Shown here piece by piece: positions 1 through 8,479 of a DNA stretch of 64,000 bases. Positions within the stretch are counted from its first letter, which is position 1. Each line of letters opens with the position of its first letter. The notes beneath the pieces are model-generated. The model searched no databases. It was not told the DNA's origin and worked only from the letters and a program-made list of their open reading frames with translations. The position numbers and the translations under genes were made by a program. Origin of the DNA: Leeuwenhoekiella aestuarii (GTDB lineage Bacteria > Bacteroidota > Bacteroidia > Flavobacteriales > Flavobacteriaceae); contig NZ_QOVJ01000001.1 in NCBI RefSeq assembly GCF_004104055.1, forward strand, positions 372,001 through 436,000, written 5' to 3'.

Positions 1-417
1 GACCCGGATTTCTGGTGGTTGGGTGGCAGTTTAAACCGGTTTGCGAATGCGTATGTAGACGTGAGTTATTTGCGCCGGTCTGCTGCATTTAGCTCAGACT
101 ATGACGGACTCCCTGTTAACGACTACAATCCTGAAATTGCTGCAGGATTCCTGCAGCAAGAACAACTCGACTCGTATTATTTGATCAATCTCGTGGGAGG
201 AAAATCATGGCGCATCAAAGACTATACCCTTGGCTTTTTTGCTTTGGTCAATAATCTGTTGAATACCCGATATAAAACCGGTGGTTTTGAAGATTCTCGC
301 ATTGGTGATTATCGAAGTCTTCAGGAAGAACAAAACAGGCAAACACCCTTGTTTGGCAACCGCTACTTTTTAGGCTATGGAACAACCGTATACGCCAATT
401 TTTACATTCGGTTTTAA
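1..417 (+). CDS. TonB-dependent receptor, C-terminal end (partial)
   Basis: The reading frame is open from base 1, so the gene starts before the window and only about 138 C-terminal residues are visible. The pattern is that of the last strands of an outer-membrane beta-barrel: alternating aromatic and polar residues, a segment about a non-extending neighbouring loop (LGFFALVNNLLNTRYKTGG) typical of the end of SusC/TonB-dependent receptors, and a C-terminal strand ending YANFYIRF with a terminal Phe for BAM recognition. The DUF5689-type lipoprotein that starts 36 bases downstream is probably its partner. Substrate cannot be told from this fragment. Confidence 0.8.
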   Translation, partial: DPDFWWLGGSLNRFANAYVDVSYLRRSAAFSSDYDGLPVNDYNPEIAAGFLQQEQLDSYYLINLVGGKSWRIKDYTLGFFALVNNLLNTRYKTGGFEDSRIGDYRSLQEEQNRQTPLFGNRYFLGYGTTVYANFYIRF

Positions 418-422
418 TGATC

Positions 423-436
423 GCTTTCGCGGAAGC
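423..436. repeat. Short intergenic palindrome GCTTTCGCGGAAGC
   Basis: A near-perfect dyad lies just after the receptor stop codon, in the 35-base gap before the next gene. A closely related string, GCTTTCGCGAAAG, also occurs inside the DUF2480 gene near position 23000. It has no T-tract, so it is not an obvious terminator. I see no function. Confidence 0.3.
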
Positions 437-452
437 ATAAAATAACAGTATT

Positions 453-1859
453 ATGAAAGCTCTTACTTATTTAAATATTCTACTCGTTTTAAGCACACTA
501 AGCTGCGTCACCAATGAATTTGAAGTTCCAGATACTTCACTACCAGAGGTGGTACCGGAAGGTACCGAGGTACCTATTACTTCTGTAATTAACAATCTTA
601 CCCAAAGCACAGAACCCATTATCGAATATGAAGACTCAGACACCTACCTTACCGGTTATGTAATCAGCAGTGATGTGGCGGGTAATTTTTATCACGAACT
701 GGTCATACAAGATGCTCCTGAGAATCCACAGGGGGGAATCACCATTCAGCTGAATCAAAACGCCATCTATACCCTTTTTGAACCCGGTCGTAAAGTCTAT
801 GTTTATCTTGACGGACTCGCAGTCACAACTGAAAATGGCATTGTACAGCTGGGCATACGAGACGGTAATGGGATCACTGATATTCCGAATTCCTTAATCG
901 CTAAACATATTTTAAGAACCACCGAGGTTGCAACGCTAGTACCACTACCCCTTTCCATCGCCGACTTTTCTGAAGGCTATGAGAATTTATTCATCAGTCT
1001 TGAACATGCCCAATTTAATCGGGATGAAGTCTTGAGGGAGTCTATAAAAACCTTCGCCGGGGAGGTGACCGATGAATTTGATGGTATTAGGCTTTTAGAG
1101 ACCTGCGATGCACGAGGCAGAACCCTGGTTAGCACCAGTACGTTTGCCAAGTTTAAATCTGTTGCACTCCCCACAGGAAGCGGAACCATTCAAGGAGTAT
1201 TGAGTCGGGATTTTTACGATGACTTTTACATCATTCGCATCAACACCACAGCAGCTATTGATTTTACCAATGCTGAGCGGTGTGATCCTGTCGAACTCAA
1301 ATGTGGTCTTGCAGAAGTTTTAGGAACAGCACTTCTTTTTGAAGATGACTTTAGCGAACAAACCCGTAATAATCCCATAGAAGGCAACGGCTGGACCAAT
1401 TTTATAGAGTATGGGATTCAAGCCTGGGAAGCGTATACCGCAACCGGTAATAATGCTTCACAGGGAGTTTCTGCACGTATTGATTCGTATCAATCTGGTG
1501 ATGCTCTGAGTGTTTGTTGGTTGGTCACACCGGCAATTGATTTAGCTTCTAACACCCATGTGAGAATCAGGTTTGAAACCAGTAGTAGTTTTGCAGACGG
1601 TAGTGATCTTGAAGTGTTGTTCAGTTCAGATTGGGATGGCGATGCAGCAACAATCACTCAGGCCAACTGGTCTATTCTGGGTGACGCATTTGTAATTCGT
1701 GATCAGGATTTCTTTGGAGATTGGTACAGTTCTGGCATCGTGAATTTATCTTGTGCTACCGGTGAAACCGGTTATGTAGCTTTTAAATATACCGGCAGTA
1801 CACATGATGACTTTGATGGAACCTATCAGCTTGATAACATAAGTATTACGGCAGACTAA
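453..1859 (+). CDS. DUF5689 / choice-of-anchor J family lipoprotein
   Basis: This 468-residue protein has a lipoprotein signal (VLSTLSC, Cys at about residue 18), so it should be lipidated and carried to the outer membrane. The first half (roughly residues 40-280) resembles the DUF5689 domain found in Bacteroidota surface lipoproteins, with an OB-fold-like stretch containing LTGYVISSD and VIQDAPENPQGG. The second half (about 295-465) resembles a choice-of-anchor J / MAM-like jelly-roll: DDFSEQTRNNPIEGNGWTNF near its start and a YQLDNISI-type ending. It follows a TonB receptor by 36 bases, as SusD-like partners often do, which suggests a surface binding role. The ligand is unknown. Confidence 0.72.
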   Translation: MKALTYLNILLVLSTLSCVTNEFEVPDTSLPEVVPEGTEVPITSVINNLTQSTEPIIEYEDSDTYLTGYVISSDVAGNFYHELVIQDAPENPQGGITIQLNQNAIYTLFEPGRKVYVYLDGLAVTTENGIVQLGIRDGNGITDIPNSLIAKHILRTTEVATLVPLPLSIADFSEGYENLFISLEHAQFNRDEVLRESIKTFAGEVTDEFDGIRLLETCDARGRTLVSTSTFAKFKSVALPTGSGTIQGVLSRDFYDDFYIIRINTTAAIDFTNAERCDPVELKCGLAEVLGTALLFEDDFSEQTRNNPIEGNGWTNFIEYGIQAWEAYTATGNNASQGVSARIDSYQSGDALSVCWLVTPAIDLASNTHVRIRFETSSSFADGSDLEVLFSSDWDGDAATITQANWSILGDAFVIRDQDFFGDWYSSGIVNLSCATGETGYVAFKYTGSTHDDFDGTYQLDNISITAD

Positions 1860-1901
1860 GCAATAAAAATGCTATTTTTAGAAAACTAAAACCTGCATAT
1901 T

Positions 1902-2561
1902 TTGATTAAAACTACCCTACTCAGTTTACTTCTTAGTTGTTGTATTGCCTGTAATTCTAAACAAGATACAACTCAAAAAACTCCTCGGTTTACAGCAGAA
2001 CAAGCGCAGCTCATTATGGCTGCAGACTCGGTCACTCCCATGCGTGTCTTTAAAATCACTAAAAAAAGTGATTCGCTGTTGCTGCGTACTCCCAGCGAAA
2101 AAGTGATCGTAGATCCTAACGACACCATTCTTAAAACCCTCATTGCACGAATGTATGCTACAGTACGCGACAGCCTTTCTTTGGGTGCGGGCATTGCTGC
2201 TCCACAAGTAGGGGTCTTAAAAAACATCGCCTGGGTACAGCGTTTTGACAAAGAAGGTTTTCCTTTTGAAGTCATCATCAATCCTGTGATCAAGCAGTAT
2301 TCTAAAAAGAAACAAGACTGCCCGGAGGGCTGCCTGTCTATTCCCGGGAGGCGAGATACCTTATCCTCAAGAGCTTATGCCATTATGGTAGCATATGACA
2401 AGCCCGATGCTACTCATGAAATCGAAATGGTTGAAGATTTTACAGCTGTGGTGTTTCAGCATGAAATCGATCATTTAAACGGTATTCTATACCTCGACCA
2501 TTTAAAACAGGAGGTTAAACACGCAGAAGGCTTGATGACTTTAGACAGTCTTTCGAATTAA
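1902..2561 (+). CDS. Peptide deformylase with lipoprotein signal peptide
   Basis: All three peptide deformylase motifs are present: GAGIAAPQVG, EGCLSIP with the metal-binding Cys, and QHEIDHLNG with the HExxH metal ligands and catalytic Glu. The family normally removes the formyl group from nascent Met in the cytoplasm. Here the catalytic domain is preceded by a hydrophobic leader and lipobox (LLLSCCIAC) and a further 40-residue linker, which predicts export and lipidation. The start is a TTG at 1902, and no ATG gives the leader. It lies 42 bases after the DUF5689 lipoprotein. The housekeeping deformylase is probably elsewhere. The function of an exported form is unknown. Confidence 0.85.
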   Translation: MIKTTLLSLLLSCCIACNSKQDTTQKTPRFTAEQAQLIMAADSVTPMRVFKITKKSDSLLLRTPSEKVIVDPNDTILKTLIARMYATVRDSLSLGAGIAAPQVGVLKNIAWVQRFDKEGFPFEVIINPVIKQYSKKKQDCPEGCLSIPGRRDTLSSRAYAIMVAYDKPDATHEIEMVEDFTAVVFQHEIDHLNGILYLDHLKQEVKHAEGLMTLDSLSN

Positions 2562-2586
2562 AAATACCGGTTAACGGGTATTTTAA
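2561..2586 (+). terminator. Hairpin terminator after peptide deformylase
   Basis: AAAATACC pairs with GGTATTTT around an 8-base loop that contains GTTAAC. The first base overlaps the deformylase stop codon. The right arm ends in TTTT, so it fits a weak intrinsic terminator that ends the first transcription unit. Confidence 0.55.
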
Positions 2587-2643
2587 GGTGATAAATAAAA
2601 CCTTAATATCACTAGCAACTAATCCAAAAGAAAATAACTAATT

Positions 2644-3165
2644 ATGGAGAACAAAAACTTTACAATTACACCAACAGGTTTACTTTACATTGGTGAAGAT
2701 TCTGCAAATTTTAATCAGTTAATATATGCTTCTCAATTGTATGGGACCTTTTTTGCTGTATATGCTAAAATTTCTAGCTCTAGAACAGAAAGCGATAAAA
2801 CTGGTCGGCAGATTGATGAGATTACATTTAGAGTCGTAAACTATAAAGGTATTATTGATATAGGTCTTGAAAAAGCCGAGTATAATATTTCTACAAAAGA
2901 AATTGATCTATTTGTAAAAGCTTTAGGTAATACTTCTAAAGAAATAAAATGTAAGAATCTTAATAAACTTAGAAAAGAAAAAGAGGATATATTAGTATTT
3001 AGAAGACAGATAGAATACCTCCCTAATAGAAACAACAGTGGCGTTTTTGAGATTGAAAAATATTATCGCGATGGGACATTTACTCAAGAACGCCCTGATT
3101 ATGAAAGCCATCCTATTGCTCCCGGCGCACGCTGTATGCTCTCAGAACTTAAAGTTTTGATTTAA
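2644..3165 (+). CDS. Hypothetical protein, coupled to histidine kinase
   Basis: A 173-residue protein I do not recognise. It has no signal peptide or membrane segment. The N-terminal part is mixed beta, the middle (about 75-115) is Lys/Glu-rich, and the C-terminus has FEIEKYYRDGTF and a final beta strand. Its TAA stop shares one base with the ATG of the histidine kinase at 3165, so the two are likely translationally coupled, and it may act in the same signalling pathway. Base composition is more AT-rich than that of its neighbours. Confidence 0.6.
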   Translation: MENKNFTITPTGLLYIGEDSANFNQLIYASQLYGTFFAVYAKISSSRTESDKTGRQIDEITFRVVNYKGIIDIGLEKAEYNISTKEIDLFVKALGNTSKEIKCKNLNKLRKEKEDILVFRRQIEYLPNRNNSGVFEIEKYYRDGTFTQERPDYESHPIAPGARCMLSELKVLI

Positions 3166-5027
3166 TGATTCGTTTGCTGTCTAAACTTTTTTTCTTTTTA
3201 GTTTTCAGTCTATCTTTTGGGCAGCAAACAGACTTTTCAAAATTTGACACCTATTTTCAGTTTTTAAAAGAACTCGAAAATCAGCAAGCAGTTGAGCAAT
3301 TACAAACCATTGAAGACACTACTTATGCCATACCGCTTAAGACTTTTGCAAACCTTACCTACCAAGGTTTTATAGGTAAGGCGTCAACCTATACAGCTCT
3401 TTGTCAAGAGCGTGAAAGCAAAAATGCTTTTTTAAATACCGTATACCTGCTCAATACGGGCTATTATGCATTTTACTTTTCGCAAGACCGCACAGCAGCC
3501 TACCCCTATTTTTATGCTGCTTTAAAAAGTGCGAATCGCACCAAATATAAACCGCTTCAAAGGCGTTCACTGCGTGCTATTTTACAGTATTTTCATCATG
3601 AAATTGCCAGAAATAACAACAATTTTCAGGTTTTTTTAGATCACTATAAAAGTCTTATTAGTGATATTCACGATCAGGTTTACGTTCAGGTTTATGAAGT
3701 TATTTTTGATTCTTCTGTTTTGCACGTGCAATCGGCCTATCACAAAAAAGCTGCGCAACTAGAACTTTTAATTCCGCAACTAAAGCCTAATTGTAAGCTC
3801 TTGCCTAAGCTTTACTTAGAAATTGCGTTGTTTTATGAATTAACCGAAAACCTCAACAAATCTGCAGTTTATTACCAAAAGGTTTTTGATGAGGGAAAAG
3901 ACATTCCGTATTACAACGACAACCGGTTTTCAGCAATAACAAAACTGGCGTATCTGGAGCATTTACAAGGAAGGTCTGAATCTGCACTAGAAAAACTAAA
4001 AGAAGTCTCATGTTGCTACAACCCGCAAGATTCCTTAAAAAATACCTTTTTTGTAGAATATTATCTCTCCAAATTTCACGAGGGTTTGAGCAATGATTCT
4101 TTAGCATTAGCGCATTATAAGTCGCACGTTGAAGCAGGTCACCAAATCAACTTTAGAGACAATTCTTTAGAAATATCAAGACTTCAGGTTGAATTAGAAA
4201 CCGAAAAAAAAGCCAACGATTTATTGCTTGAAAGACAAGCCAAAAAGCGCTTTCTCCTAATTACTTTAGGGCTTTTGGCGCTGCTTGTTATCTTAATTCT
4301 TATTGGCTATCTCGTATTAACAAATAGCAAAAAACGTCGCAAACTGGCAGAGCAACAAAATGAATTGGAGAAAGAACGCGTAAAGAATCTTTTAAAAGAA
4401 CAAGAGCTTACGAGTATTGATGCGATGATTGCCGGCCAGGAAAAAGAGCGCACCCGTATTGCCGGCGAATTACACGATGACCTTGGGGCTTTAATGACCA
4501 ATTTGCGTTTGCATTTTGAATCCTTAAAGTCTTCGAGAGCTCCGCAGCTTTTTGACAAGACCGATGAACTCCTGAACGAAGCCTACCAAAAAGTACGAAG
4601 CATTGCTCACGCTAAAAATTCTGGGGTTATCGCCAATCAAGGTTTACTTAGAGCTGTAAAAGAACTGGCTCAAAAAGTCTCCCAACTAAACGGTCTGGAG
4701 ATCGAAGTGGTACACCATGAGATGACCAACAGATTGGAGAACAGCCTCGAACTTAGCATTTTTAGAATCATACAAGAATTGATTACAAATATCATCAAGC
4801 ACGCTCAGGCGACCAGCGCAACAATTCATCTTATCAATCACGGTGATAGCTTAAATATAATGATTGAAGATAATGGTGTTGGCTTTGAAACCCGGCACGT
4901 GCTTACACGCTCTTCGGGTATGGGAATAAGCAATATAGACCGCCGCGTAGAGCATTTAAATGGAAGCTTAACCCTAGAATCTGAACCCGGAAAAGGAACC
5001 ACAGTTATAATAGATATACCGTTATGA
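3165..5027 (+). CDS. TPR-containing sensor histidine kinase (HisKA_3 family)
   Basis: A 620-residue kinase of the NarX/DesK type. An N-terminal signal peptide is followed by about 340 residues of helical TPR-like repeats expected in the periplasm, a single transmembrane segment near residues 365-388, a coiled coil, then the HisKA_3 dimerisation helix with phospho-acceptor His437 in GELHDDLG. The HATPase domain has the N box (ELITNIIKHA), G1 (EDNGVGF) and G2 (GMGISNI). This architecture is common in Flavobacteriia. The gene overlaps the downstream response regulator by four bases (ATGA), which identifies that protein as its partner. The input signal is unknown. Confidence 0.85.
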   Translation: MIRLLSKLFFFLVFSLSFGQQTDFSKFDTYFQFLKELENQQAVEQLQTIEDTTYAIPLKTFANLTYQGFIGKASTYTALCQERESKNAFLNTVYLLNTGYYAFYFSQDRTAAYPYFYAALKSANRTKYKPLQRRSLRAILQYFHHEIARNNNNFQVFLDHYKSLISDIHDQVYVQVYEVIFDSSVLHVQSAYHKKAAQLELLIPQLKPNCKLLPKLYLEIALFYELTENLNKSAVYYQKVFDEGKDIPYYNDNRFSAITKLAYLEHLQGRSESALEKLKEVSCCYNPQDSLKNTFFVEYYLSKFHEGLSNDSLALAHYKSHVEAGHQINFRDNSLEISRLQVELETEKKANDLLLERQAKKRFLLITLGLLALLVILILIGYLVLTNSKKRRKLAEQQNELEKERVKNLLKEQELTSIDAMIAGQEKERTRIAGELHDDLGALMTNLRLHFESLKSSRAPQLFDKTDELLNEAYQKVRSIAHAKNSGVIANQGLLRAVKELAQKVSQLNGLEIEVVHHEMTNRLENSLELSIFRIIQELITNIIKHAQATSATIHLINHGDSLNIMIEDNGVGFETRHVLTRSSGMGISNIDRRVEHLNGSLTLESEPGKGTTVIIDIPL

Positions 5028-5650
5028 TACGATTAGGAATAGGTGAAGATCATCAGTCATTAATAGATGGTATTCAATTACTCATACAGGAAGAATCGCA
5101 TATAGAATTGGTTTGCACGGCTATTGATGGTGAAGAACTGGTTGAAACCGTACGCAAAAAACAGCCCGATGTGATCATCACAGACATACGCATGCCTAAA
5201 ATGGATGGCATACAGGCAACGAAAATTATCAAAAGTGAATTTCCTGATATAGCGGTTATAGCCTTTACCATGTTTGACCAGAATGACGCTGTGCAACAAA
5301 TGCTTGATGCCGGTGCATCTGGATATATTTTGAAGAATTCAAGTTTACAAACGCTTAAAAAAGCGATAGAAACAGTTGCTGCAGGAGAACGCTTTTTTGA
5401 TTCGCAGATAGATCTCAATTTTATGAATACAGCCAACAGCAGCACTTCAAAAAGTGGTTTACTTACTAAACGTCAACTCGAGATCTTGAATCTGATTGCT
5501 CAGGGCAAAACCTCTCGGGAAATCGCAGACGCTCTTTTTATAGGGGTTCATACGGTAGATACACATCGCAAAAACATGATGCGAATTCTAGAATTAAAAG
5601 GGAAAGGAGAATTGCTAAGGTATGCACTCGATAAAAAATATGATTTTTAA
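5024..5650 (+). CDS. NarL/LuxR-family response regulator
   Basis: A 208-residue regulator with a receiver domain (acidic pair ED at 8-9, phospho-acceptor Asp54 in IITDIRMPK, Lys in YILKNS) and a C-terminal LuxR-type helix-turn-helix (LTKRQLEILNLIAQGKTSREIADALFIG is the typical pattern at about 140-170, followed by VDTHRKNM). It should bind DNA as a phosphorylated dimer. The start codon lies inside the end of the kinase gene, so the two are co-translated. Confidence 0.88.
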   Translation: MIRLGIGEDHQSLIDGIQLLIQEESHIELVCTAIDGEELVETVRKKQPDVIITDIRMPKMDGIQATKIIKSEFPDIAVIAFTMFDQNDAVQQMLDAGASGYILKNSSLQTLKKAIETVAAGERFFDSQIDLNFMNTANSSTSKSGLLTKRQLEILNLIAQGKTSREIADALFIGVHTVDTHRKNMMRILELKGKGELLRYALDKKYDF

Positions 5651-5702
5651 AAATCCAGATTCTTCGTATTAATAACAGTATAATAATCCTTTGAATTTCA
5701 AT

Positions 5703-5727
5703 AAATACCAGATATCAGGTATTTTTA
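5703..5727 (+). terminator. Intrinsic terminator after the two-component pair
   Basis: AAATACC and GGTATTT form a 7-bp stem around an 8-base loop, followed by a run of five T. It lies 53 bases after the response regulator stop and before the DUF5723 gene. Confidence 0.6.
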
Positions 5728-5749
5728 ATAGACCTCTATTCAACTAGTT

Positions 5750-7102
5750 TTGAATGCGTTAAACATTAAAACTAGTCTCTTGAAAAACAAACTACGCTTT
5801 ACATTAGGTATTATCAGTCTCACTCTGGCAACAGTACAAGGTCAGAATTATATAGGGCACCGCATTGATAACTACTCGGGAATTCACGGTGTTATGTACA
5901 ACCCAGCTTCAGTATTTGACTCGAGAATGCGAACAGATGTCAACCTCATTTCGTTTGGGATTTCGGCGGGAAACGATTATGCCGGTCTCAATCTTACCGA
6001 ACTAGGTTCTGGCGAAGAAGGTTTTGACTTTGAAAGTCAGGCTGAGCAAAGCCCCTCAGAAGCTAATAACTTTTATATCAATACAGATGTGATGGGACCT
6101 TCGTTTATGTTCAATTTAAATGCTAAAAGCAGCATCGGTTTAATCACCCGTGTACGAGGTCTTTTTAACATCAATAACATTAATGGTGAGTTGTATCAGA
6201 ATATTACTAATGACTTTGATACCGATGAAAATTTTGATTTCAATATTGAAAACCTAAGTGGGACCGCACATGTTTTCGCAGAAATAGGAGTCGCTTACGG
6301 AAGACAACTCCTCTATAAAGATCAGCATTTTTTAAAAGCCGGGGTTACGCTAAAATACCTCAATGGAGCTGGTAGCCTTTTTGTACACAGCCCCAATCTT
6401 AACGGAAGCTACAATGCGACTCAGGAAACTCTTACCGCTACAGGAACTTTTAATTATGGAACAACAGTAGATTTTGATAATGAAGCTATCAGTTTTGAGA
6501 GCATGGCCTCTGGTTTTGGGGCCGACCTGGGTTTTATCTATGAATTTAGACCAGACACTACAGGAATAGCTTTACGGAGCAAAAACAAGTACAAACTTAA
6601 GCTGGGTGCTTCTCTCACAGATCTAGGGTCTTTAAGTTATGACAACAGCACAATTAACACATATAATGTAACCGGCACAGTAGATGCTCAAGACTTTGAA
6701 GATGAAGATGTAGAAACGGTATTAGACGAAAATTACCCAAGCGTTGAGACCTTAGAAACTGTAAAACTCAACCTTCCTACTGCTTTACATCTAATGGCAG
6801 ATTATCATTTAAAAAACAAATTTTATATCAATTTACAGAGTTCGCTATCTCTGGTTTCAAAAGATAAAGAACGTGCAAACCGCATCACAAATACGCTTAC
6901 ACTAGCTCCACGATTAGAAACCAAGTGGTTTAGTGTCTATAGTCCCATAAGTGTACAACAATATGATGGTTTTGCCTGGGGTTTTGGTCTTAGAGCAGGC
7001 CCGCTGACTGTAGGTTCAGCTTCAGCAATTACCAATTTGATATCCTCAAACTCTAAAGCTGCAGACGTCTATTTTGGCTTAAAAATCCCTATTTATCAAT
7101 AA
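5750..7102 (+). CDS. DUF5723 family outer-membrane protein
   Basis: A 440-450 residue protein with a signal peptide and a repeated aromatic/glycine beta-strand pattern, resembling the DUF5723 family of Bacteroidota, which are predicted outer-membrane barrels. Diagnostic parts are the N-terminal GHRIDNYSGIHGVMYNPAS, which resembles the opening of PorV/OmpP1-type barrels, and the closing strand VYFGLKIPIY. The start is uncertain: TTG at 5750 gives a long leader, while TTG at 5780 (reading KNKLRFTLGIISL) gives a cleaner signal peptide ending at VQG. Flanked by terminators on both sides, so probably monocistronic. Function unknown. Confidence 0.7.
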   Translation: MNALNIKTSLLKNKLRFTLGIISLTLATVQGQNYIGHRIDNYSGIHGVMYNPASVFDSRMRTDVNLISFGISAGNDYAGLNLTELGSGEEGFDFESQAEQSPSEANNFYINTDVMGPSFMFNLNAKSSIGLITRVRGLFNINNINGELYQNITNDFDTDENFDFNIENLSGTAHVFAEIGVAYGRQLLYKDQHFLKAGVTLKYLNGAGSLFVHSPNLNGSYNATQETLTATGTFNYGTTVDFDNEAISFESMASGFGADLGFIYEFRPDTTGIALRSKNKYKLKLGASLTDLGSLSYDNSTINTYNVTGTVDAQDFEDEDVETVLDENYPSVETLETVKLNLPTALHLMADYHLKNKFYINLQSSLSLVSKDKERANRITNTLTLAPRLETKWFSVYSPISVQQYDGFAWGFGLRAGPLTVGSASAITNLISSNSKAADVYFGLKIPIYQ

Positions 7103-7137
7103 GATCCTATTTATTTGAATTAGCCATTCATTTAGAA

Positions 7138-7170
7138 AACGCTTCAGATATACTGGAGCGTTTTTTATTT
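7138..7170 (+). terminator. Intrinsic terminator after DUF5723 gene
   Basis: AACGCTTCA (7138-7146) pairs with TGGAGCGTT (7154-7162), with one G-U pair and a 7-base loop, followed by TTTTTTATTT. This is a classic terminator shape. Confidence 0.75.
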
Positions 7171-7197
7171 CTACCTTTACCGTCTAATCTTTTGTAT

Positions 7198-7512
7198 ATG
7201 GCTTTATCTAACAACGACATCTTTAAAAAATTGCGTGTAGCACTTAAACTGCGGGATGACGATATCGTAAAAATTTGTGCTTTAGTAGATTTTGCAGTGA
7301 CTAAAAGTGAACTGGGTGCCATATTCAGAAAAGAAGACCACCCAAAATATGTAGAATGCGGCGATCAATTTCTTCGGAATTTTCTTAACGGACTCGTCAT
7401 TCATATGCGCGGTCCTATGCCTGAAAAAAAAGCCGGTAAACCGGCCCTTAAAAAAGACGGGGATAAAAAGAAAAATAGTAAGAAGAAAGACTCTTCTAAT
7501 AAAGCAGATTAA
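7198..7512 (+). CDS. DUF1456 (YehS-like) single-repeat protein
   Basis: About 105 residues. The domain (NNDIFKKLRVALKLRDDDIVKI ... KKEDHP-type motif ... FLRNFLNGL) matches one copy of the DUF1456 repeat. YehS-type proteins normally carry two copies in about 150 residues. Here the second copy is absent and replaced by a Lys-rich tail from about residue 75. I chose ATG 7198 over the upstream in-frame TTG at 7192 because the protein then begins MALSNND. The 3' end overlaps the convergent gene by four bases. The role of the family is not established. Confidence 0.72.
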   Translation: MALSNNDIFKKLRVALKLRDDDIVKICALVDFAVTKSELGAIFRKEDHPKYVECGDQFLRNFLNGLVIHMRGPMPEKKAGKPALKKDGDKKKNSKKKDSSNKAD

Positions 7513-8456
7513 TCCTCCACTTTAAAAATCGTATATACCGGAAAGTGATCACTCAAACCGCCCAGATACTTATCTCCGGCGTATGTACGTAGCGGATTTC
7601 CTCGATATCTACCTTCCTGCTCCTTTAAATAATCCGGATTGTAAATCGCTGATTTCTCATATTCAATGGGATTGTCATAAGCCTTCATCCAGTTGGGCGA
7701 AAGAATGATCTGATCAAACAAATACCAATCACCTCGATGGATTAACGACCCTGCATAACGCGTTAATAAAAATACCATAGGATTGTAAAAATCAATAGAA
7801 ACCAAATGATCCCGCACGGAAATACTCTGCGGATCATCATTAAAATCACCCATAATGATGATTTTAGCTTCCGGCTCTTTAGCCTGAATTTCTGTAATAA
7901 TTTCCCGGTTGCGTTTTGCTGCGGTAATTCGCTTAGGCTCTGAAATGGCAACTCCTTCTCCACGAGAGGGCCAGTGATTTACTAAAACATAAATCTGCTC
8001 CCCTTTAAGCAATCCGGATACATACAAAATATCTCGGGTATAATCGCGCACGCCCTGAGCCGTATTGATGTGTAACGAGTAGCTTCGGGTTTCTAAAACT
8101 TCAAAAAGCTGCGTGTCATAGAGCAAAGCAGTATCTATACCGCGTTCATCAGGAGAATTGTGGTGCACAAAATCATAATTTAAATCTTGTAAAGCTTCGG
8201 TTTGTAGCAGCTCATTAAGTACTTTTTTGTTCTCTACTTCAGCAACCCCTACAAGTACGGGACATTTACCCGTCTCGTCTTTTCCAATTTCAGCAATAAC
8301 GCCTCCAAGCCCTTTTAATTTTTCCGCGTAGCGTAAAGCATCCCAGTTAAGAGCTCCTTGTGGTGTAAAATCGTGATCCAGAATATTAGGATCATTAATG
8401 GTATCAAAGAGATTTTCGAGATTGTAAAAGGCGATGCTGAGTTTGTTTTGAGGCAT
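7509..8456 (-). CDS. Endonuclease/exonuclease/phosphatase family protein
   Basis: A 315-residue protein with the metal-dependent EEP fold motifs in order: NLENLFDT, GVAEVENKKVL (metal-binding Glu), DERGIDTALLYD, VNHWPSRG (His), IIMGDFNDDP (Asp/Asn) and GLSDHFPVY (catalytic Asp-His). There is no signal peptide, so it is likely cytoplasmic. Members act on nucleic acids or phosphodiester/lipid phosphates, and the substrate here is not predictable. It starts 24 bases downstream of the TonB-type barrel on the same strand and may be the last gene of that transcript. Confidence 0.82.
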   Translation of the reverse strand: MPQNKLSIAFYNLENLFDTINDPNILDHDFTPQGALNWDALRYAEKLKGLGGVIAEIGKDETGKCPVLVGVAEVENKKVLNELLQTEALQDLNYDFVHHNSPDERGIDTALLYDTQLFEVLETRSYSLHINTAQGVRDYTRDILYVSGLLKGEQIYVLVNHWPSRGEGVAISEPKRITAAKRNREIITEIQAKEPEAKIIIMGDFNDDPQSISVRDHLVSIDFYNPMVFLLTRYAGSLIHRGDWYLFDQIILSPNWMKAYDNPIEYEKSAIYNPDYLKEQEGRYRGNPLRTYAGDKYLGGLSDHFPVYTIFKVED

Positions 8457-8479
8457 TATTCAGGTTTAAAAACTCAATT

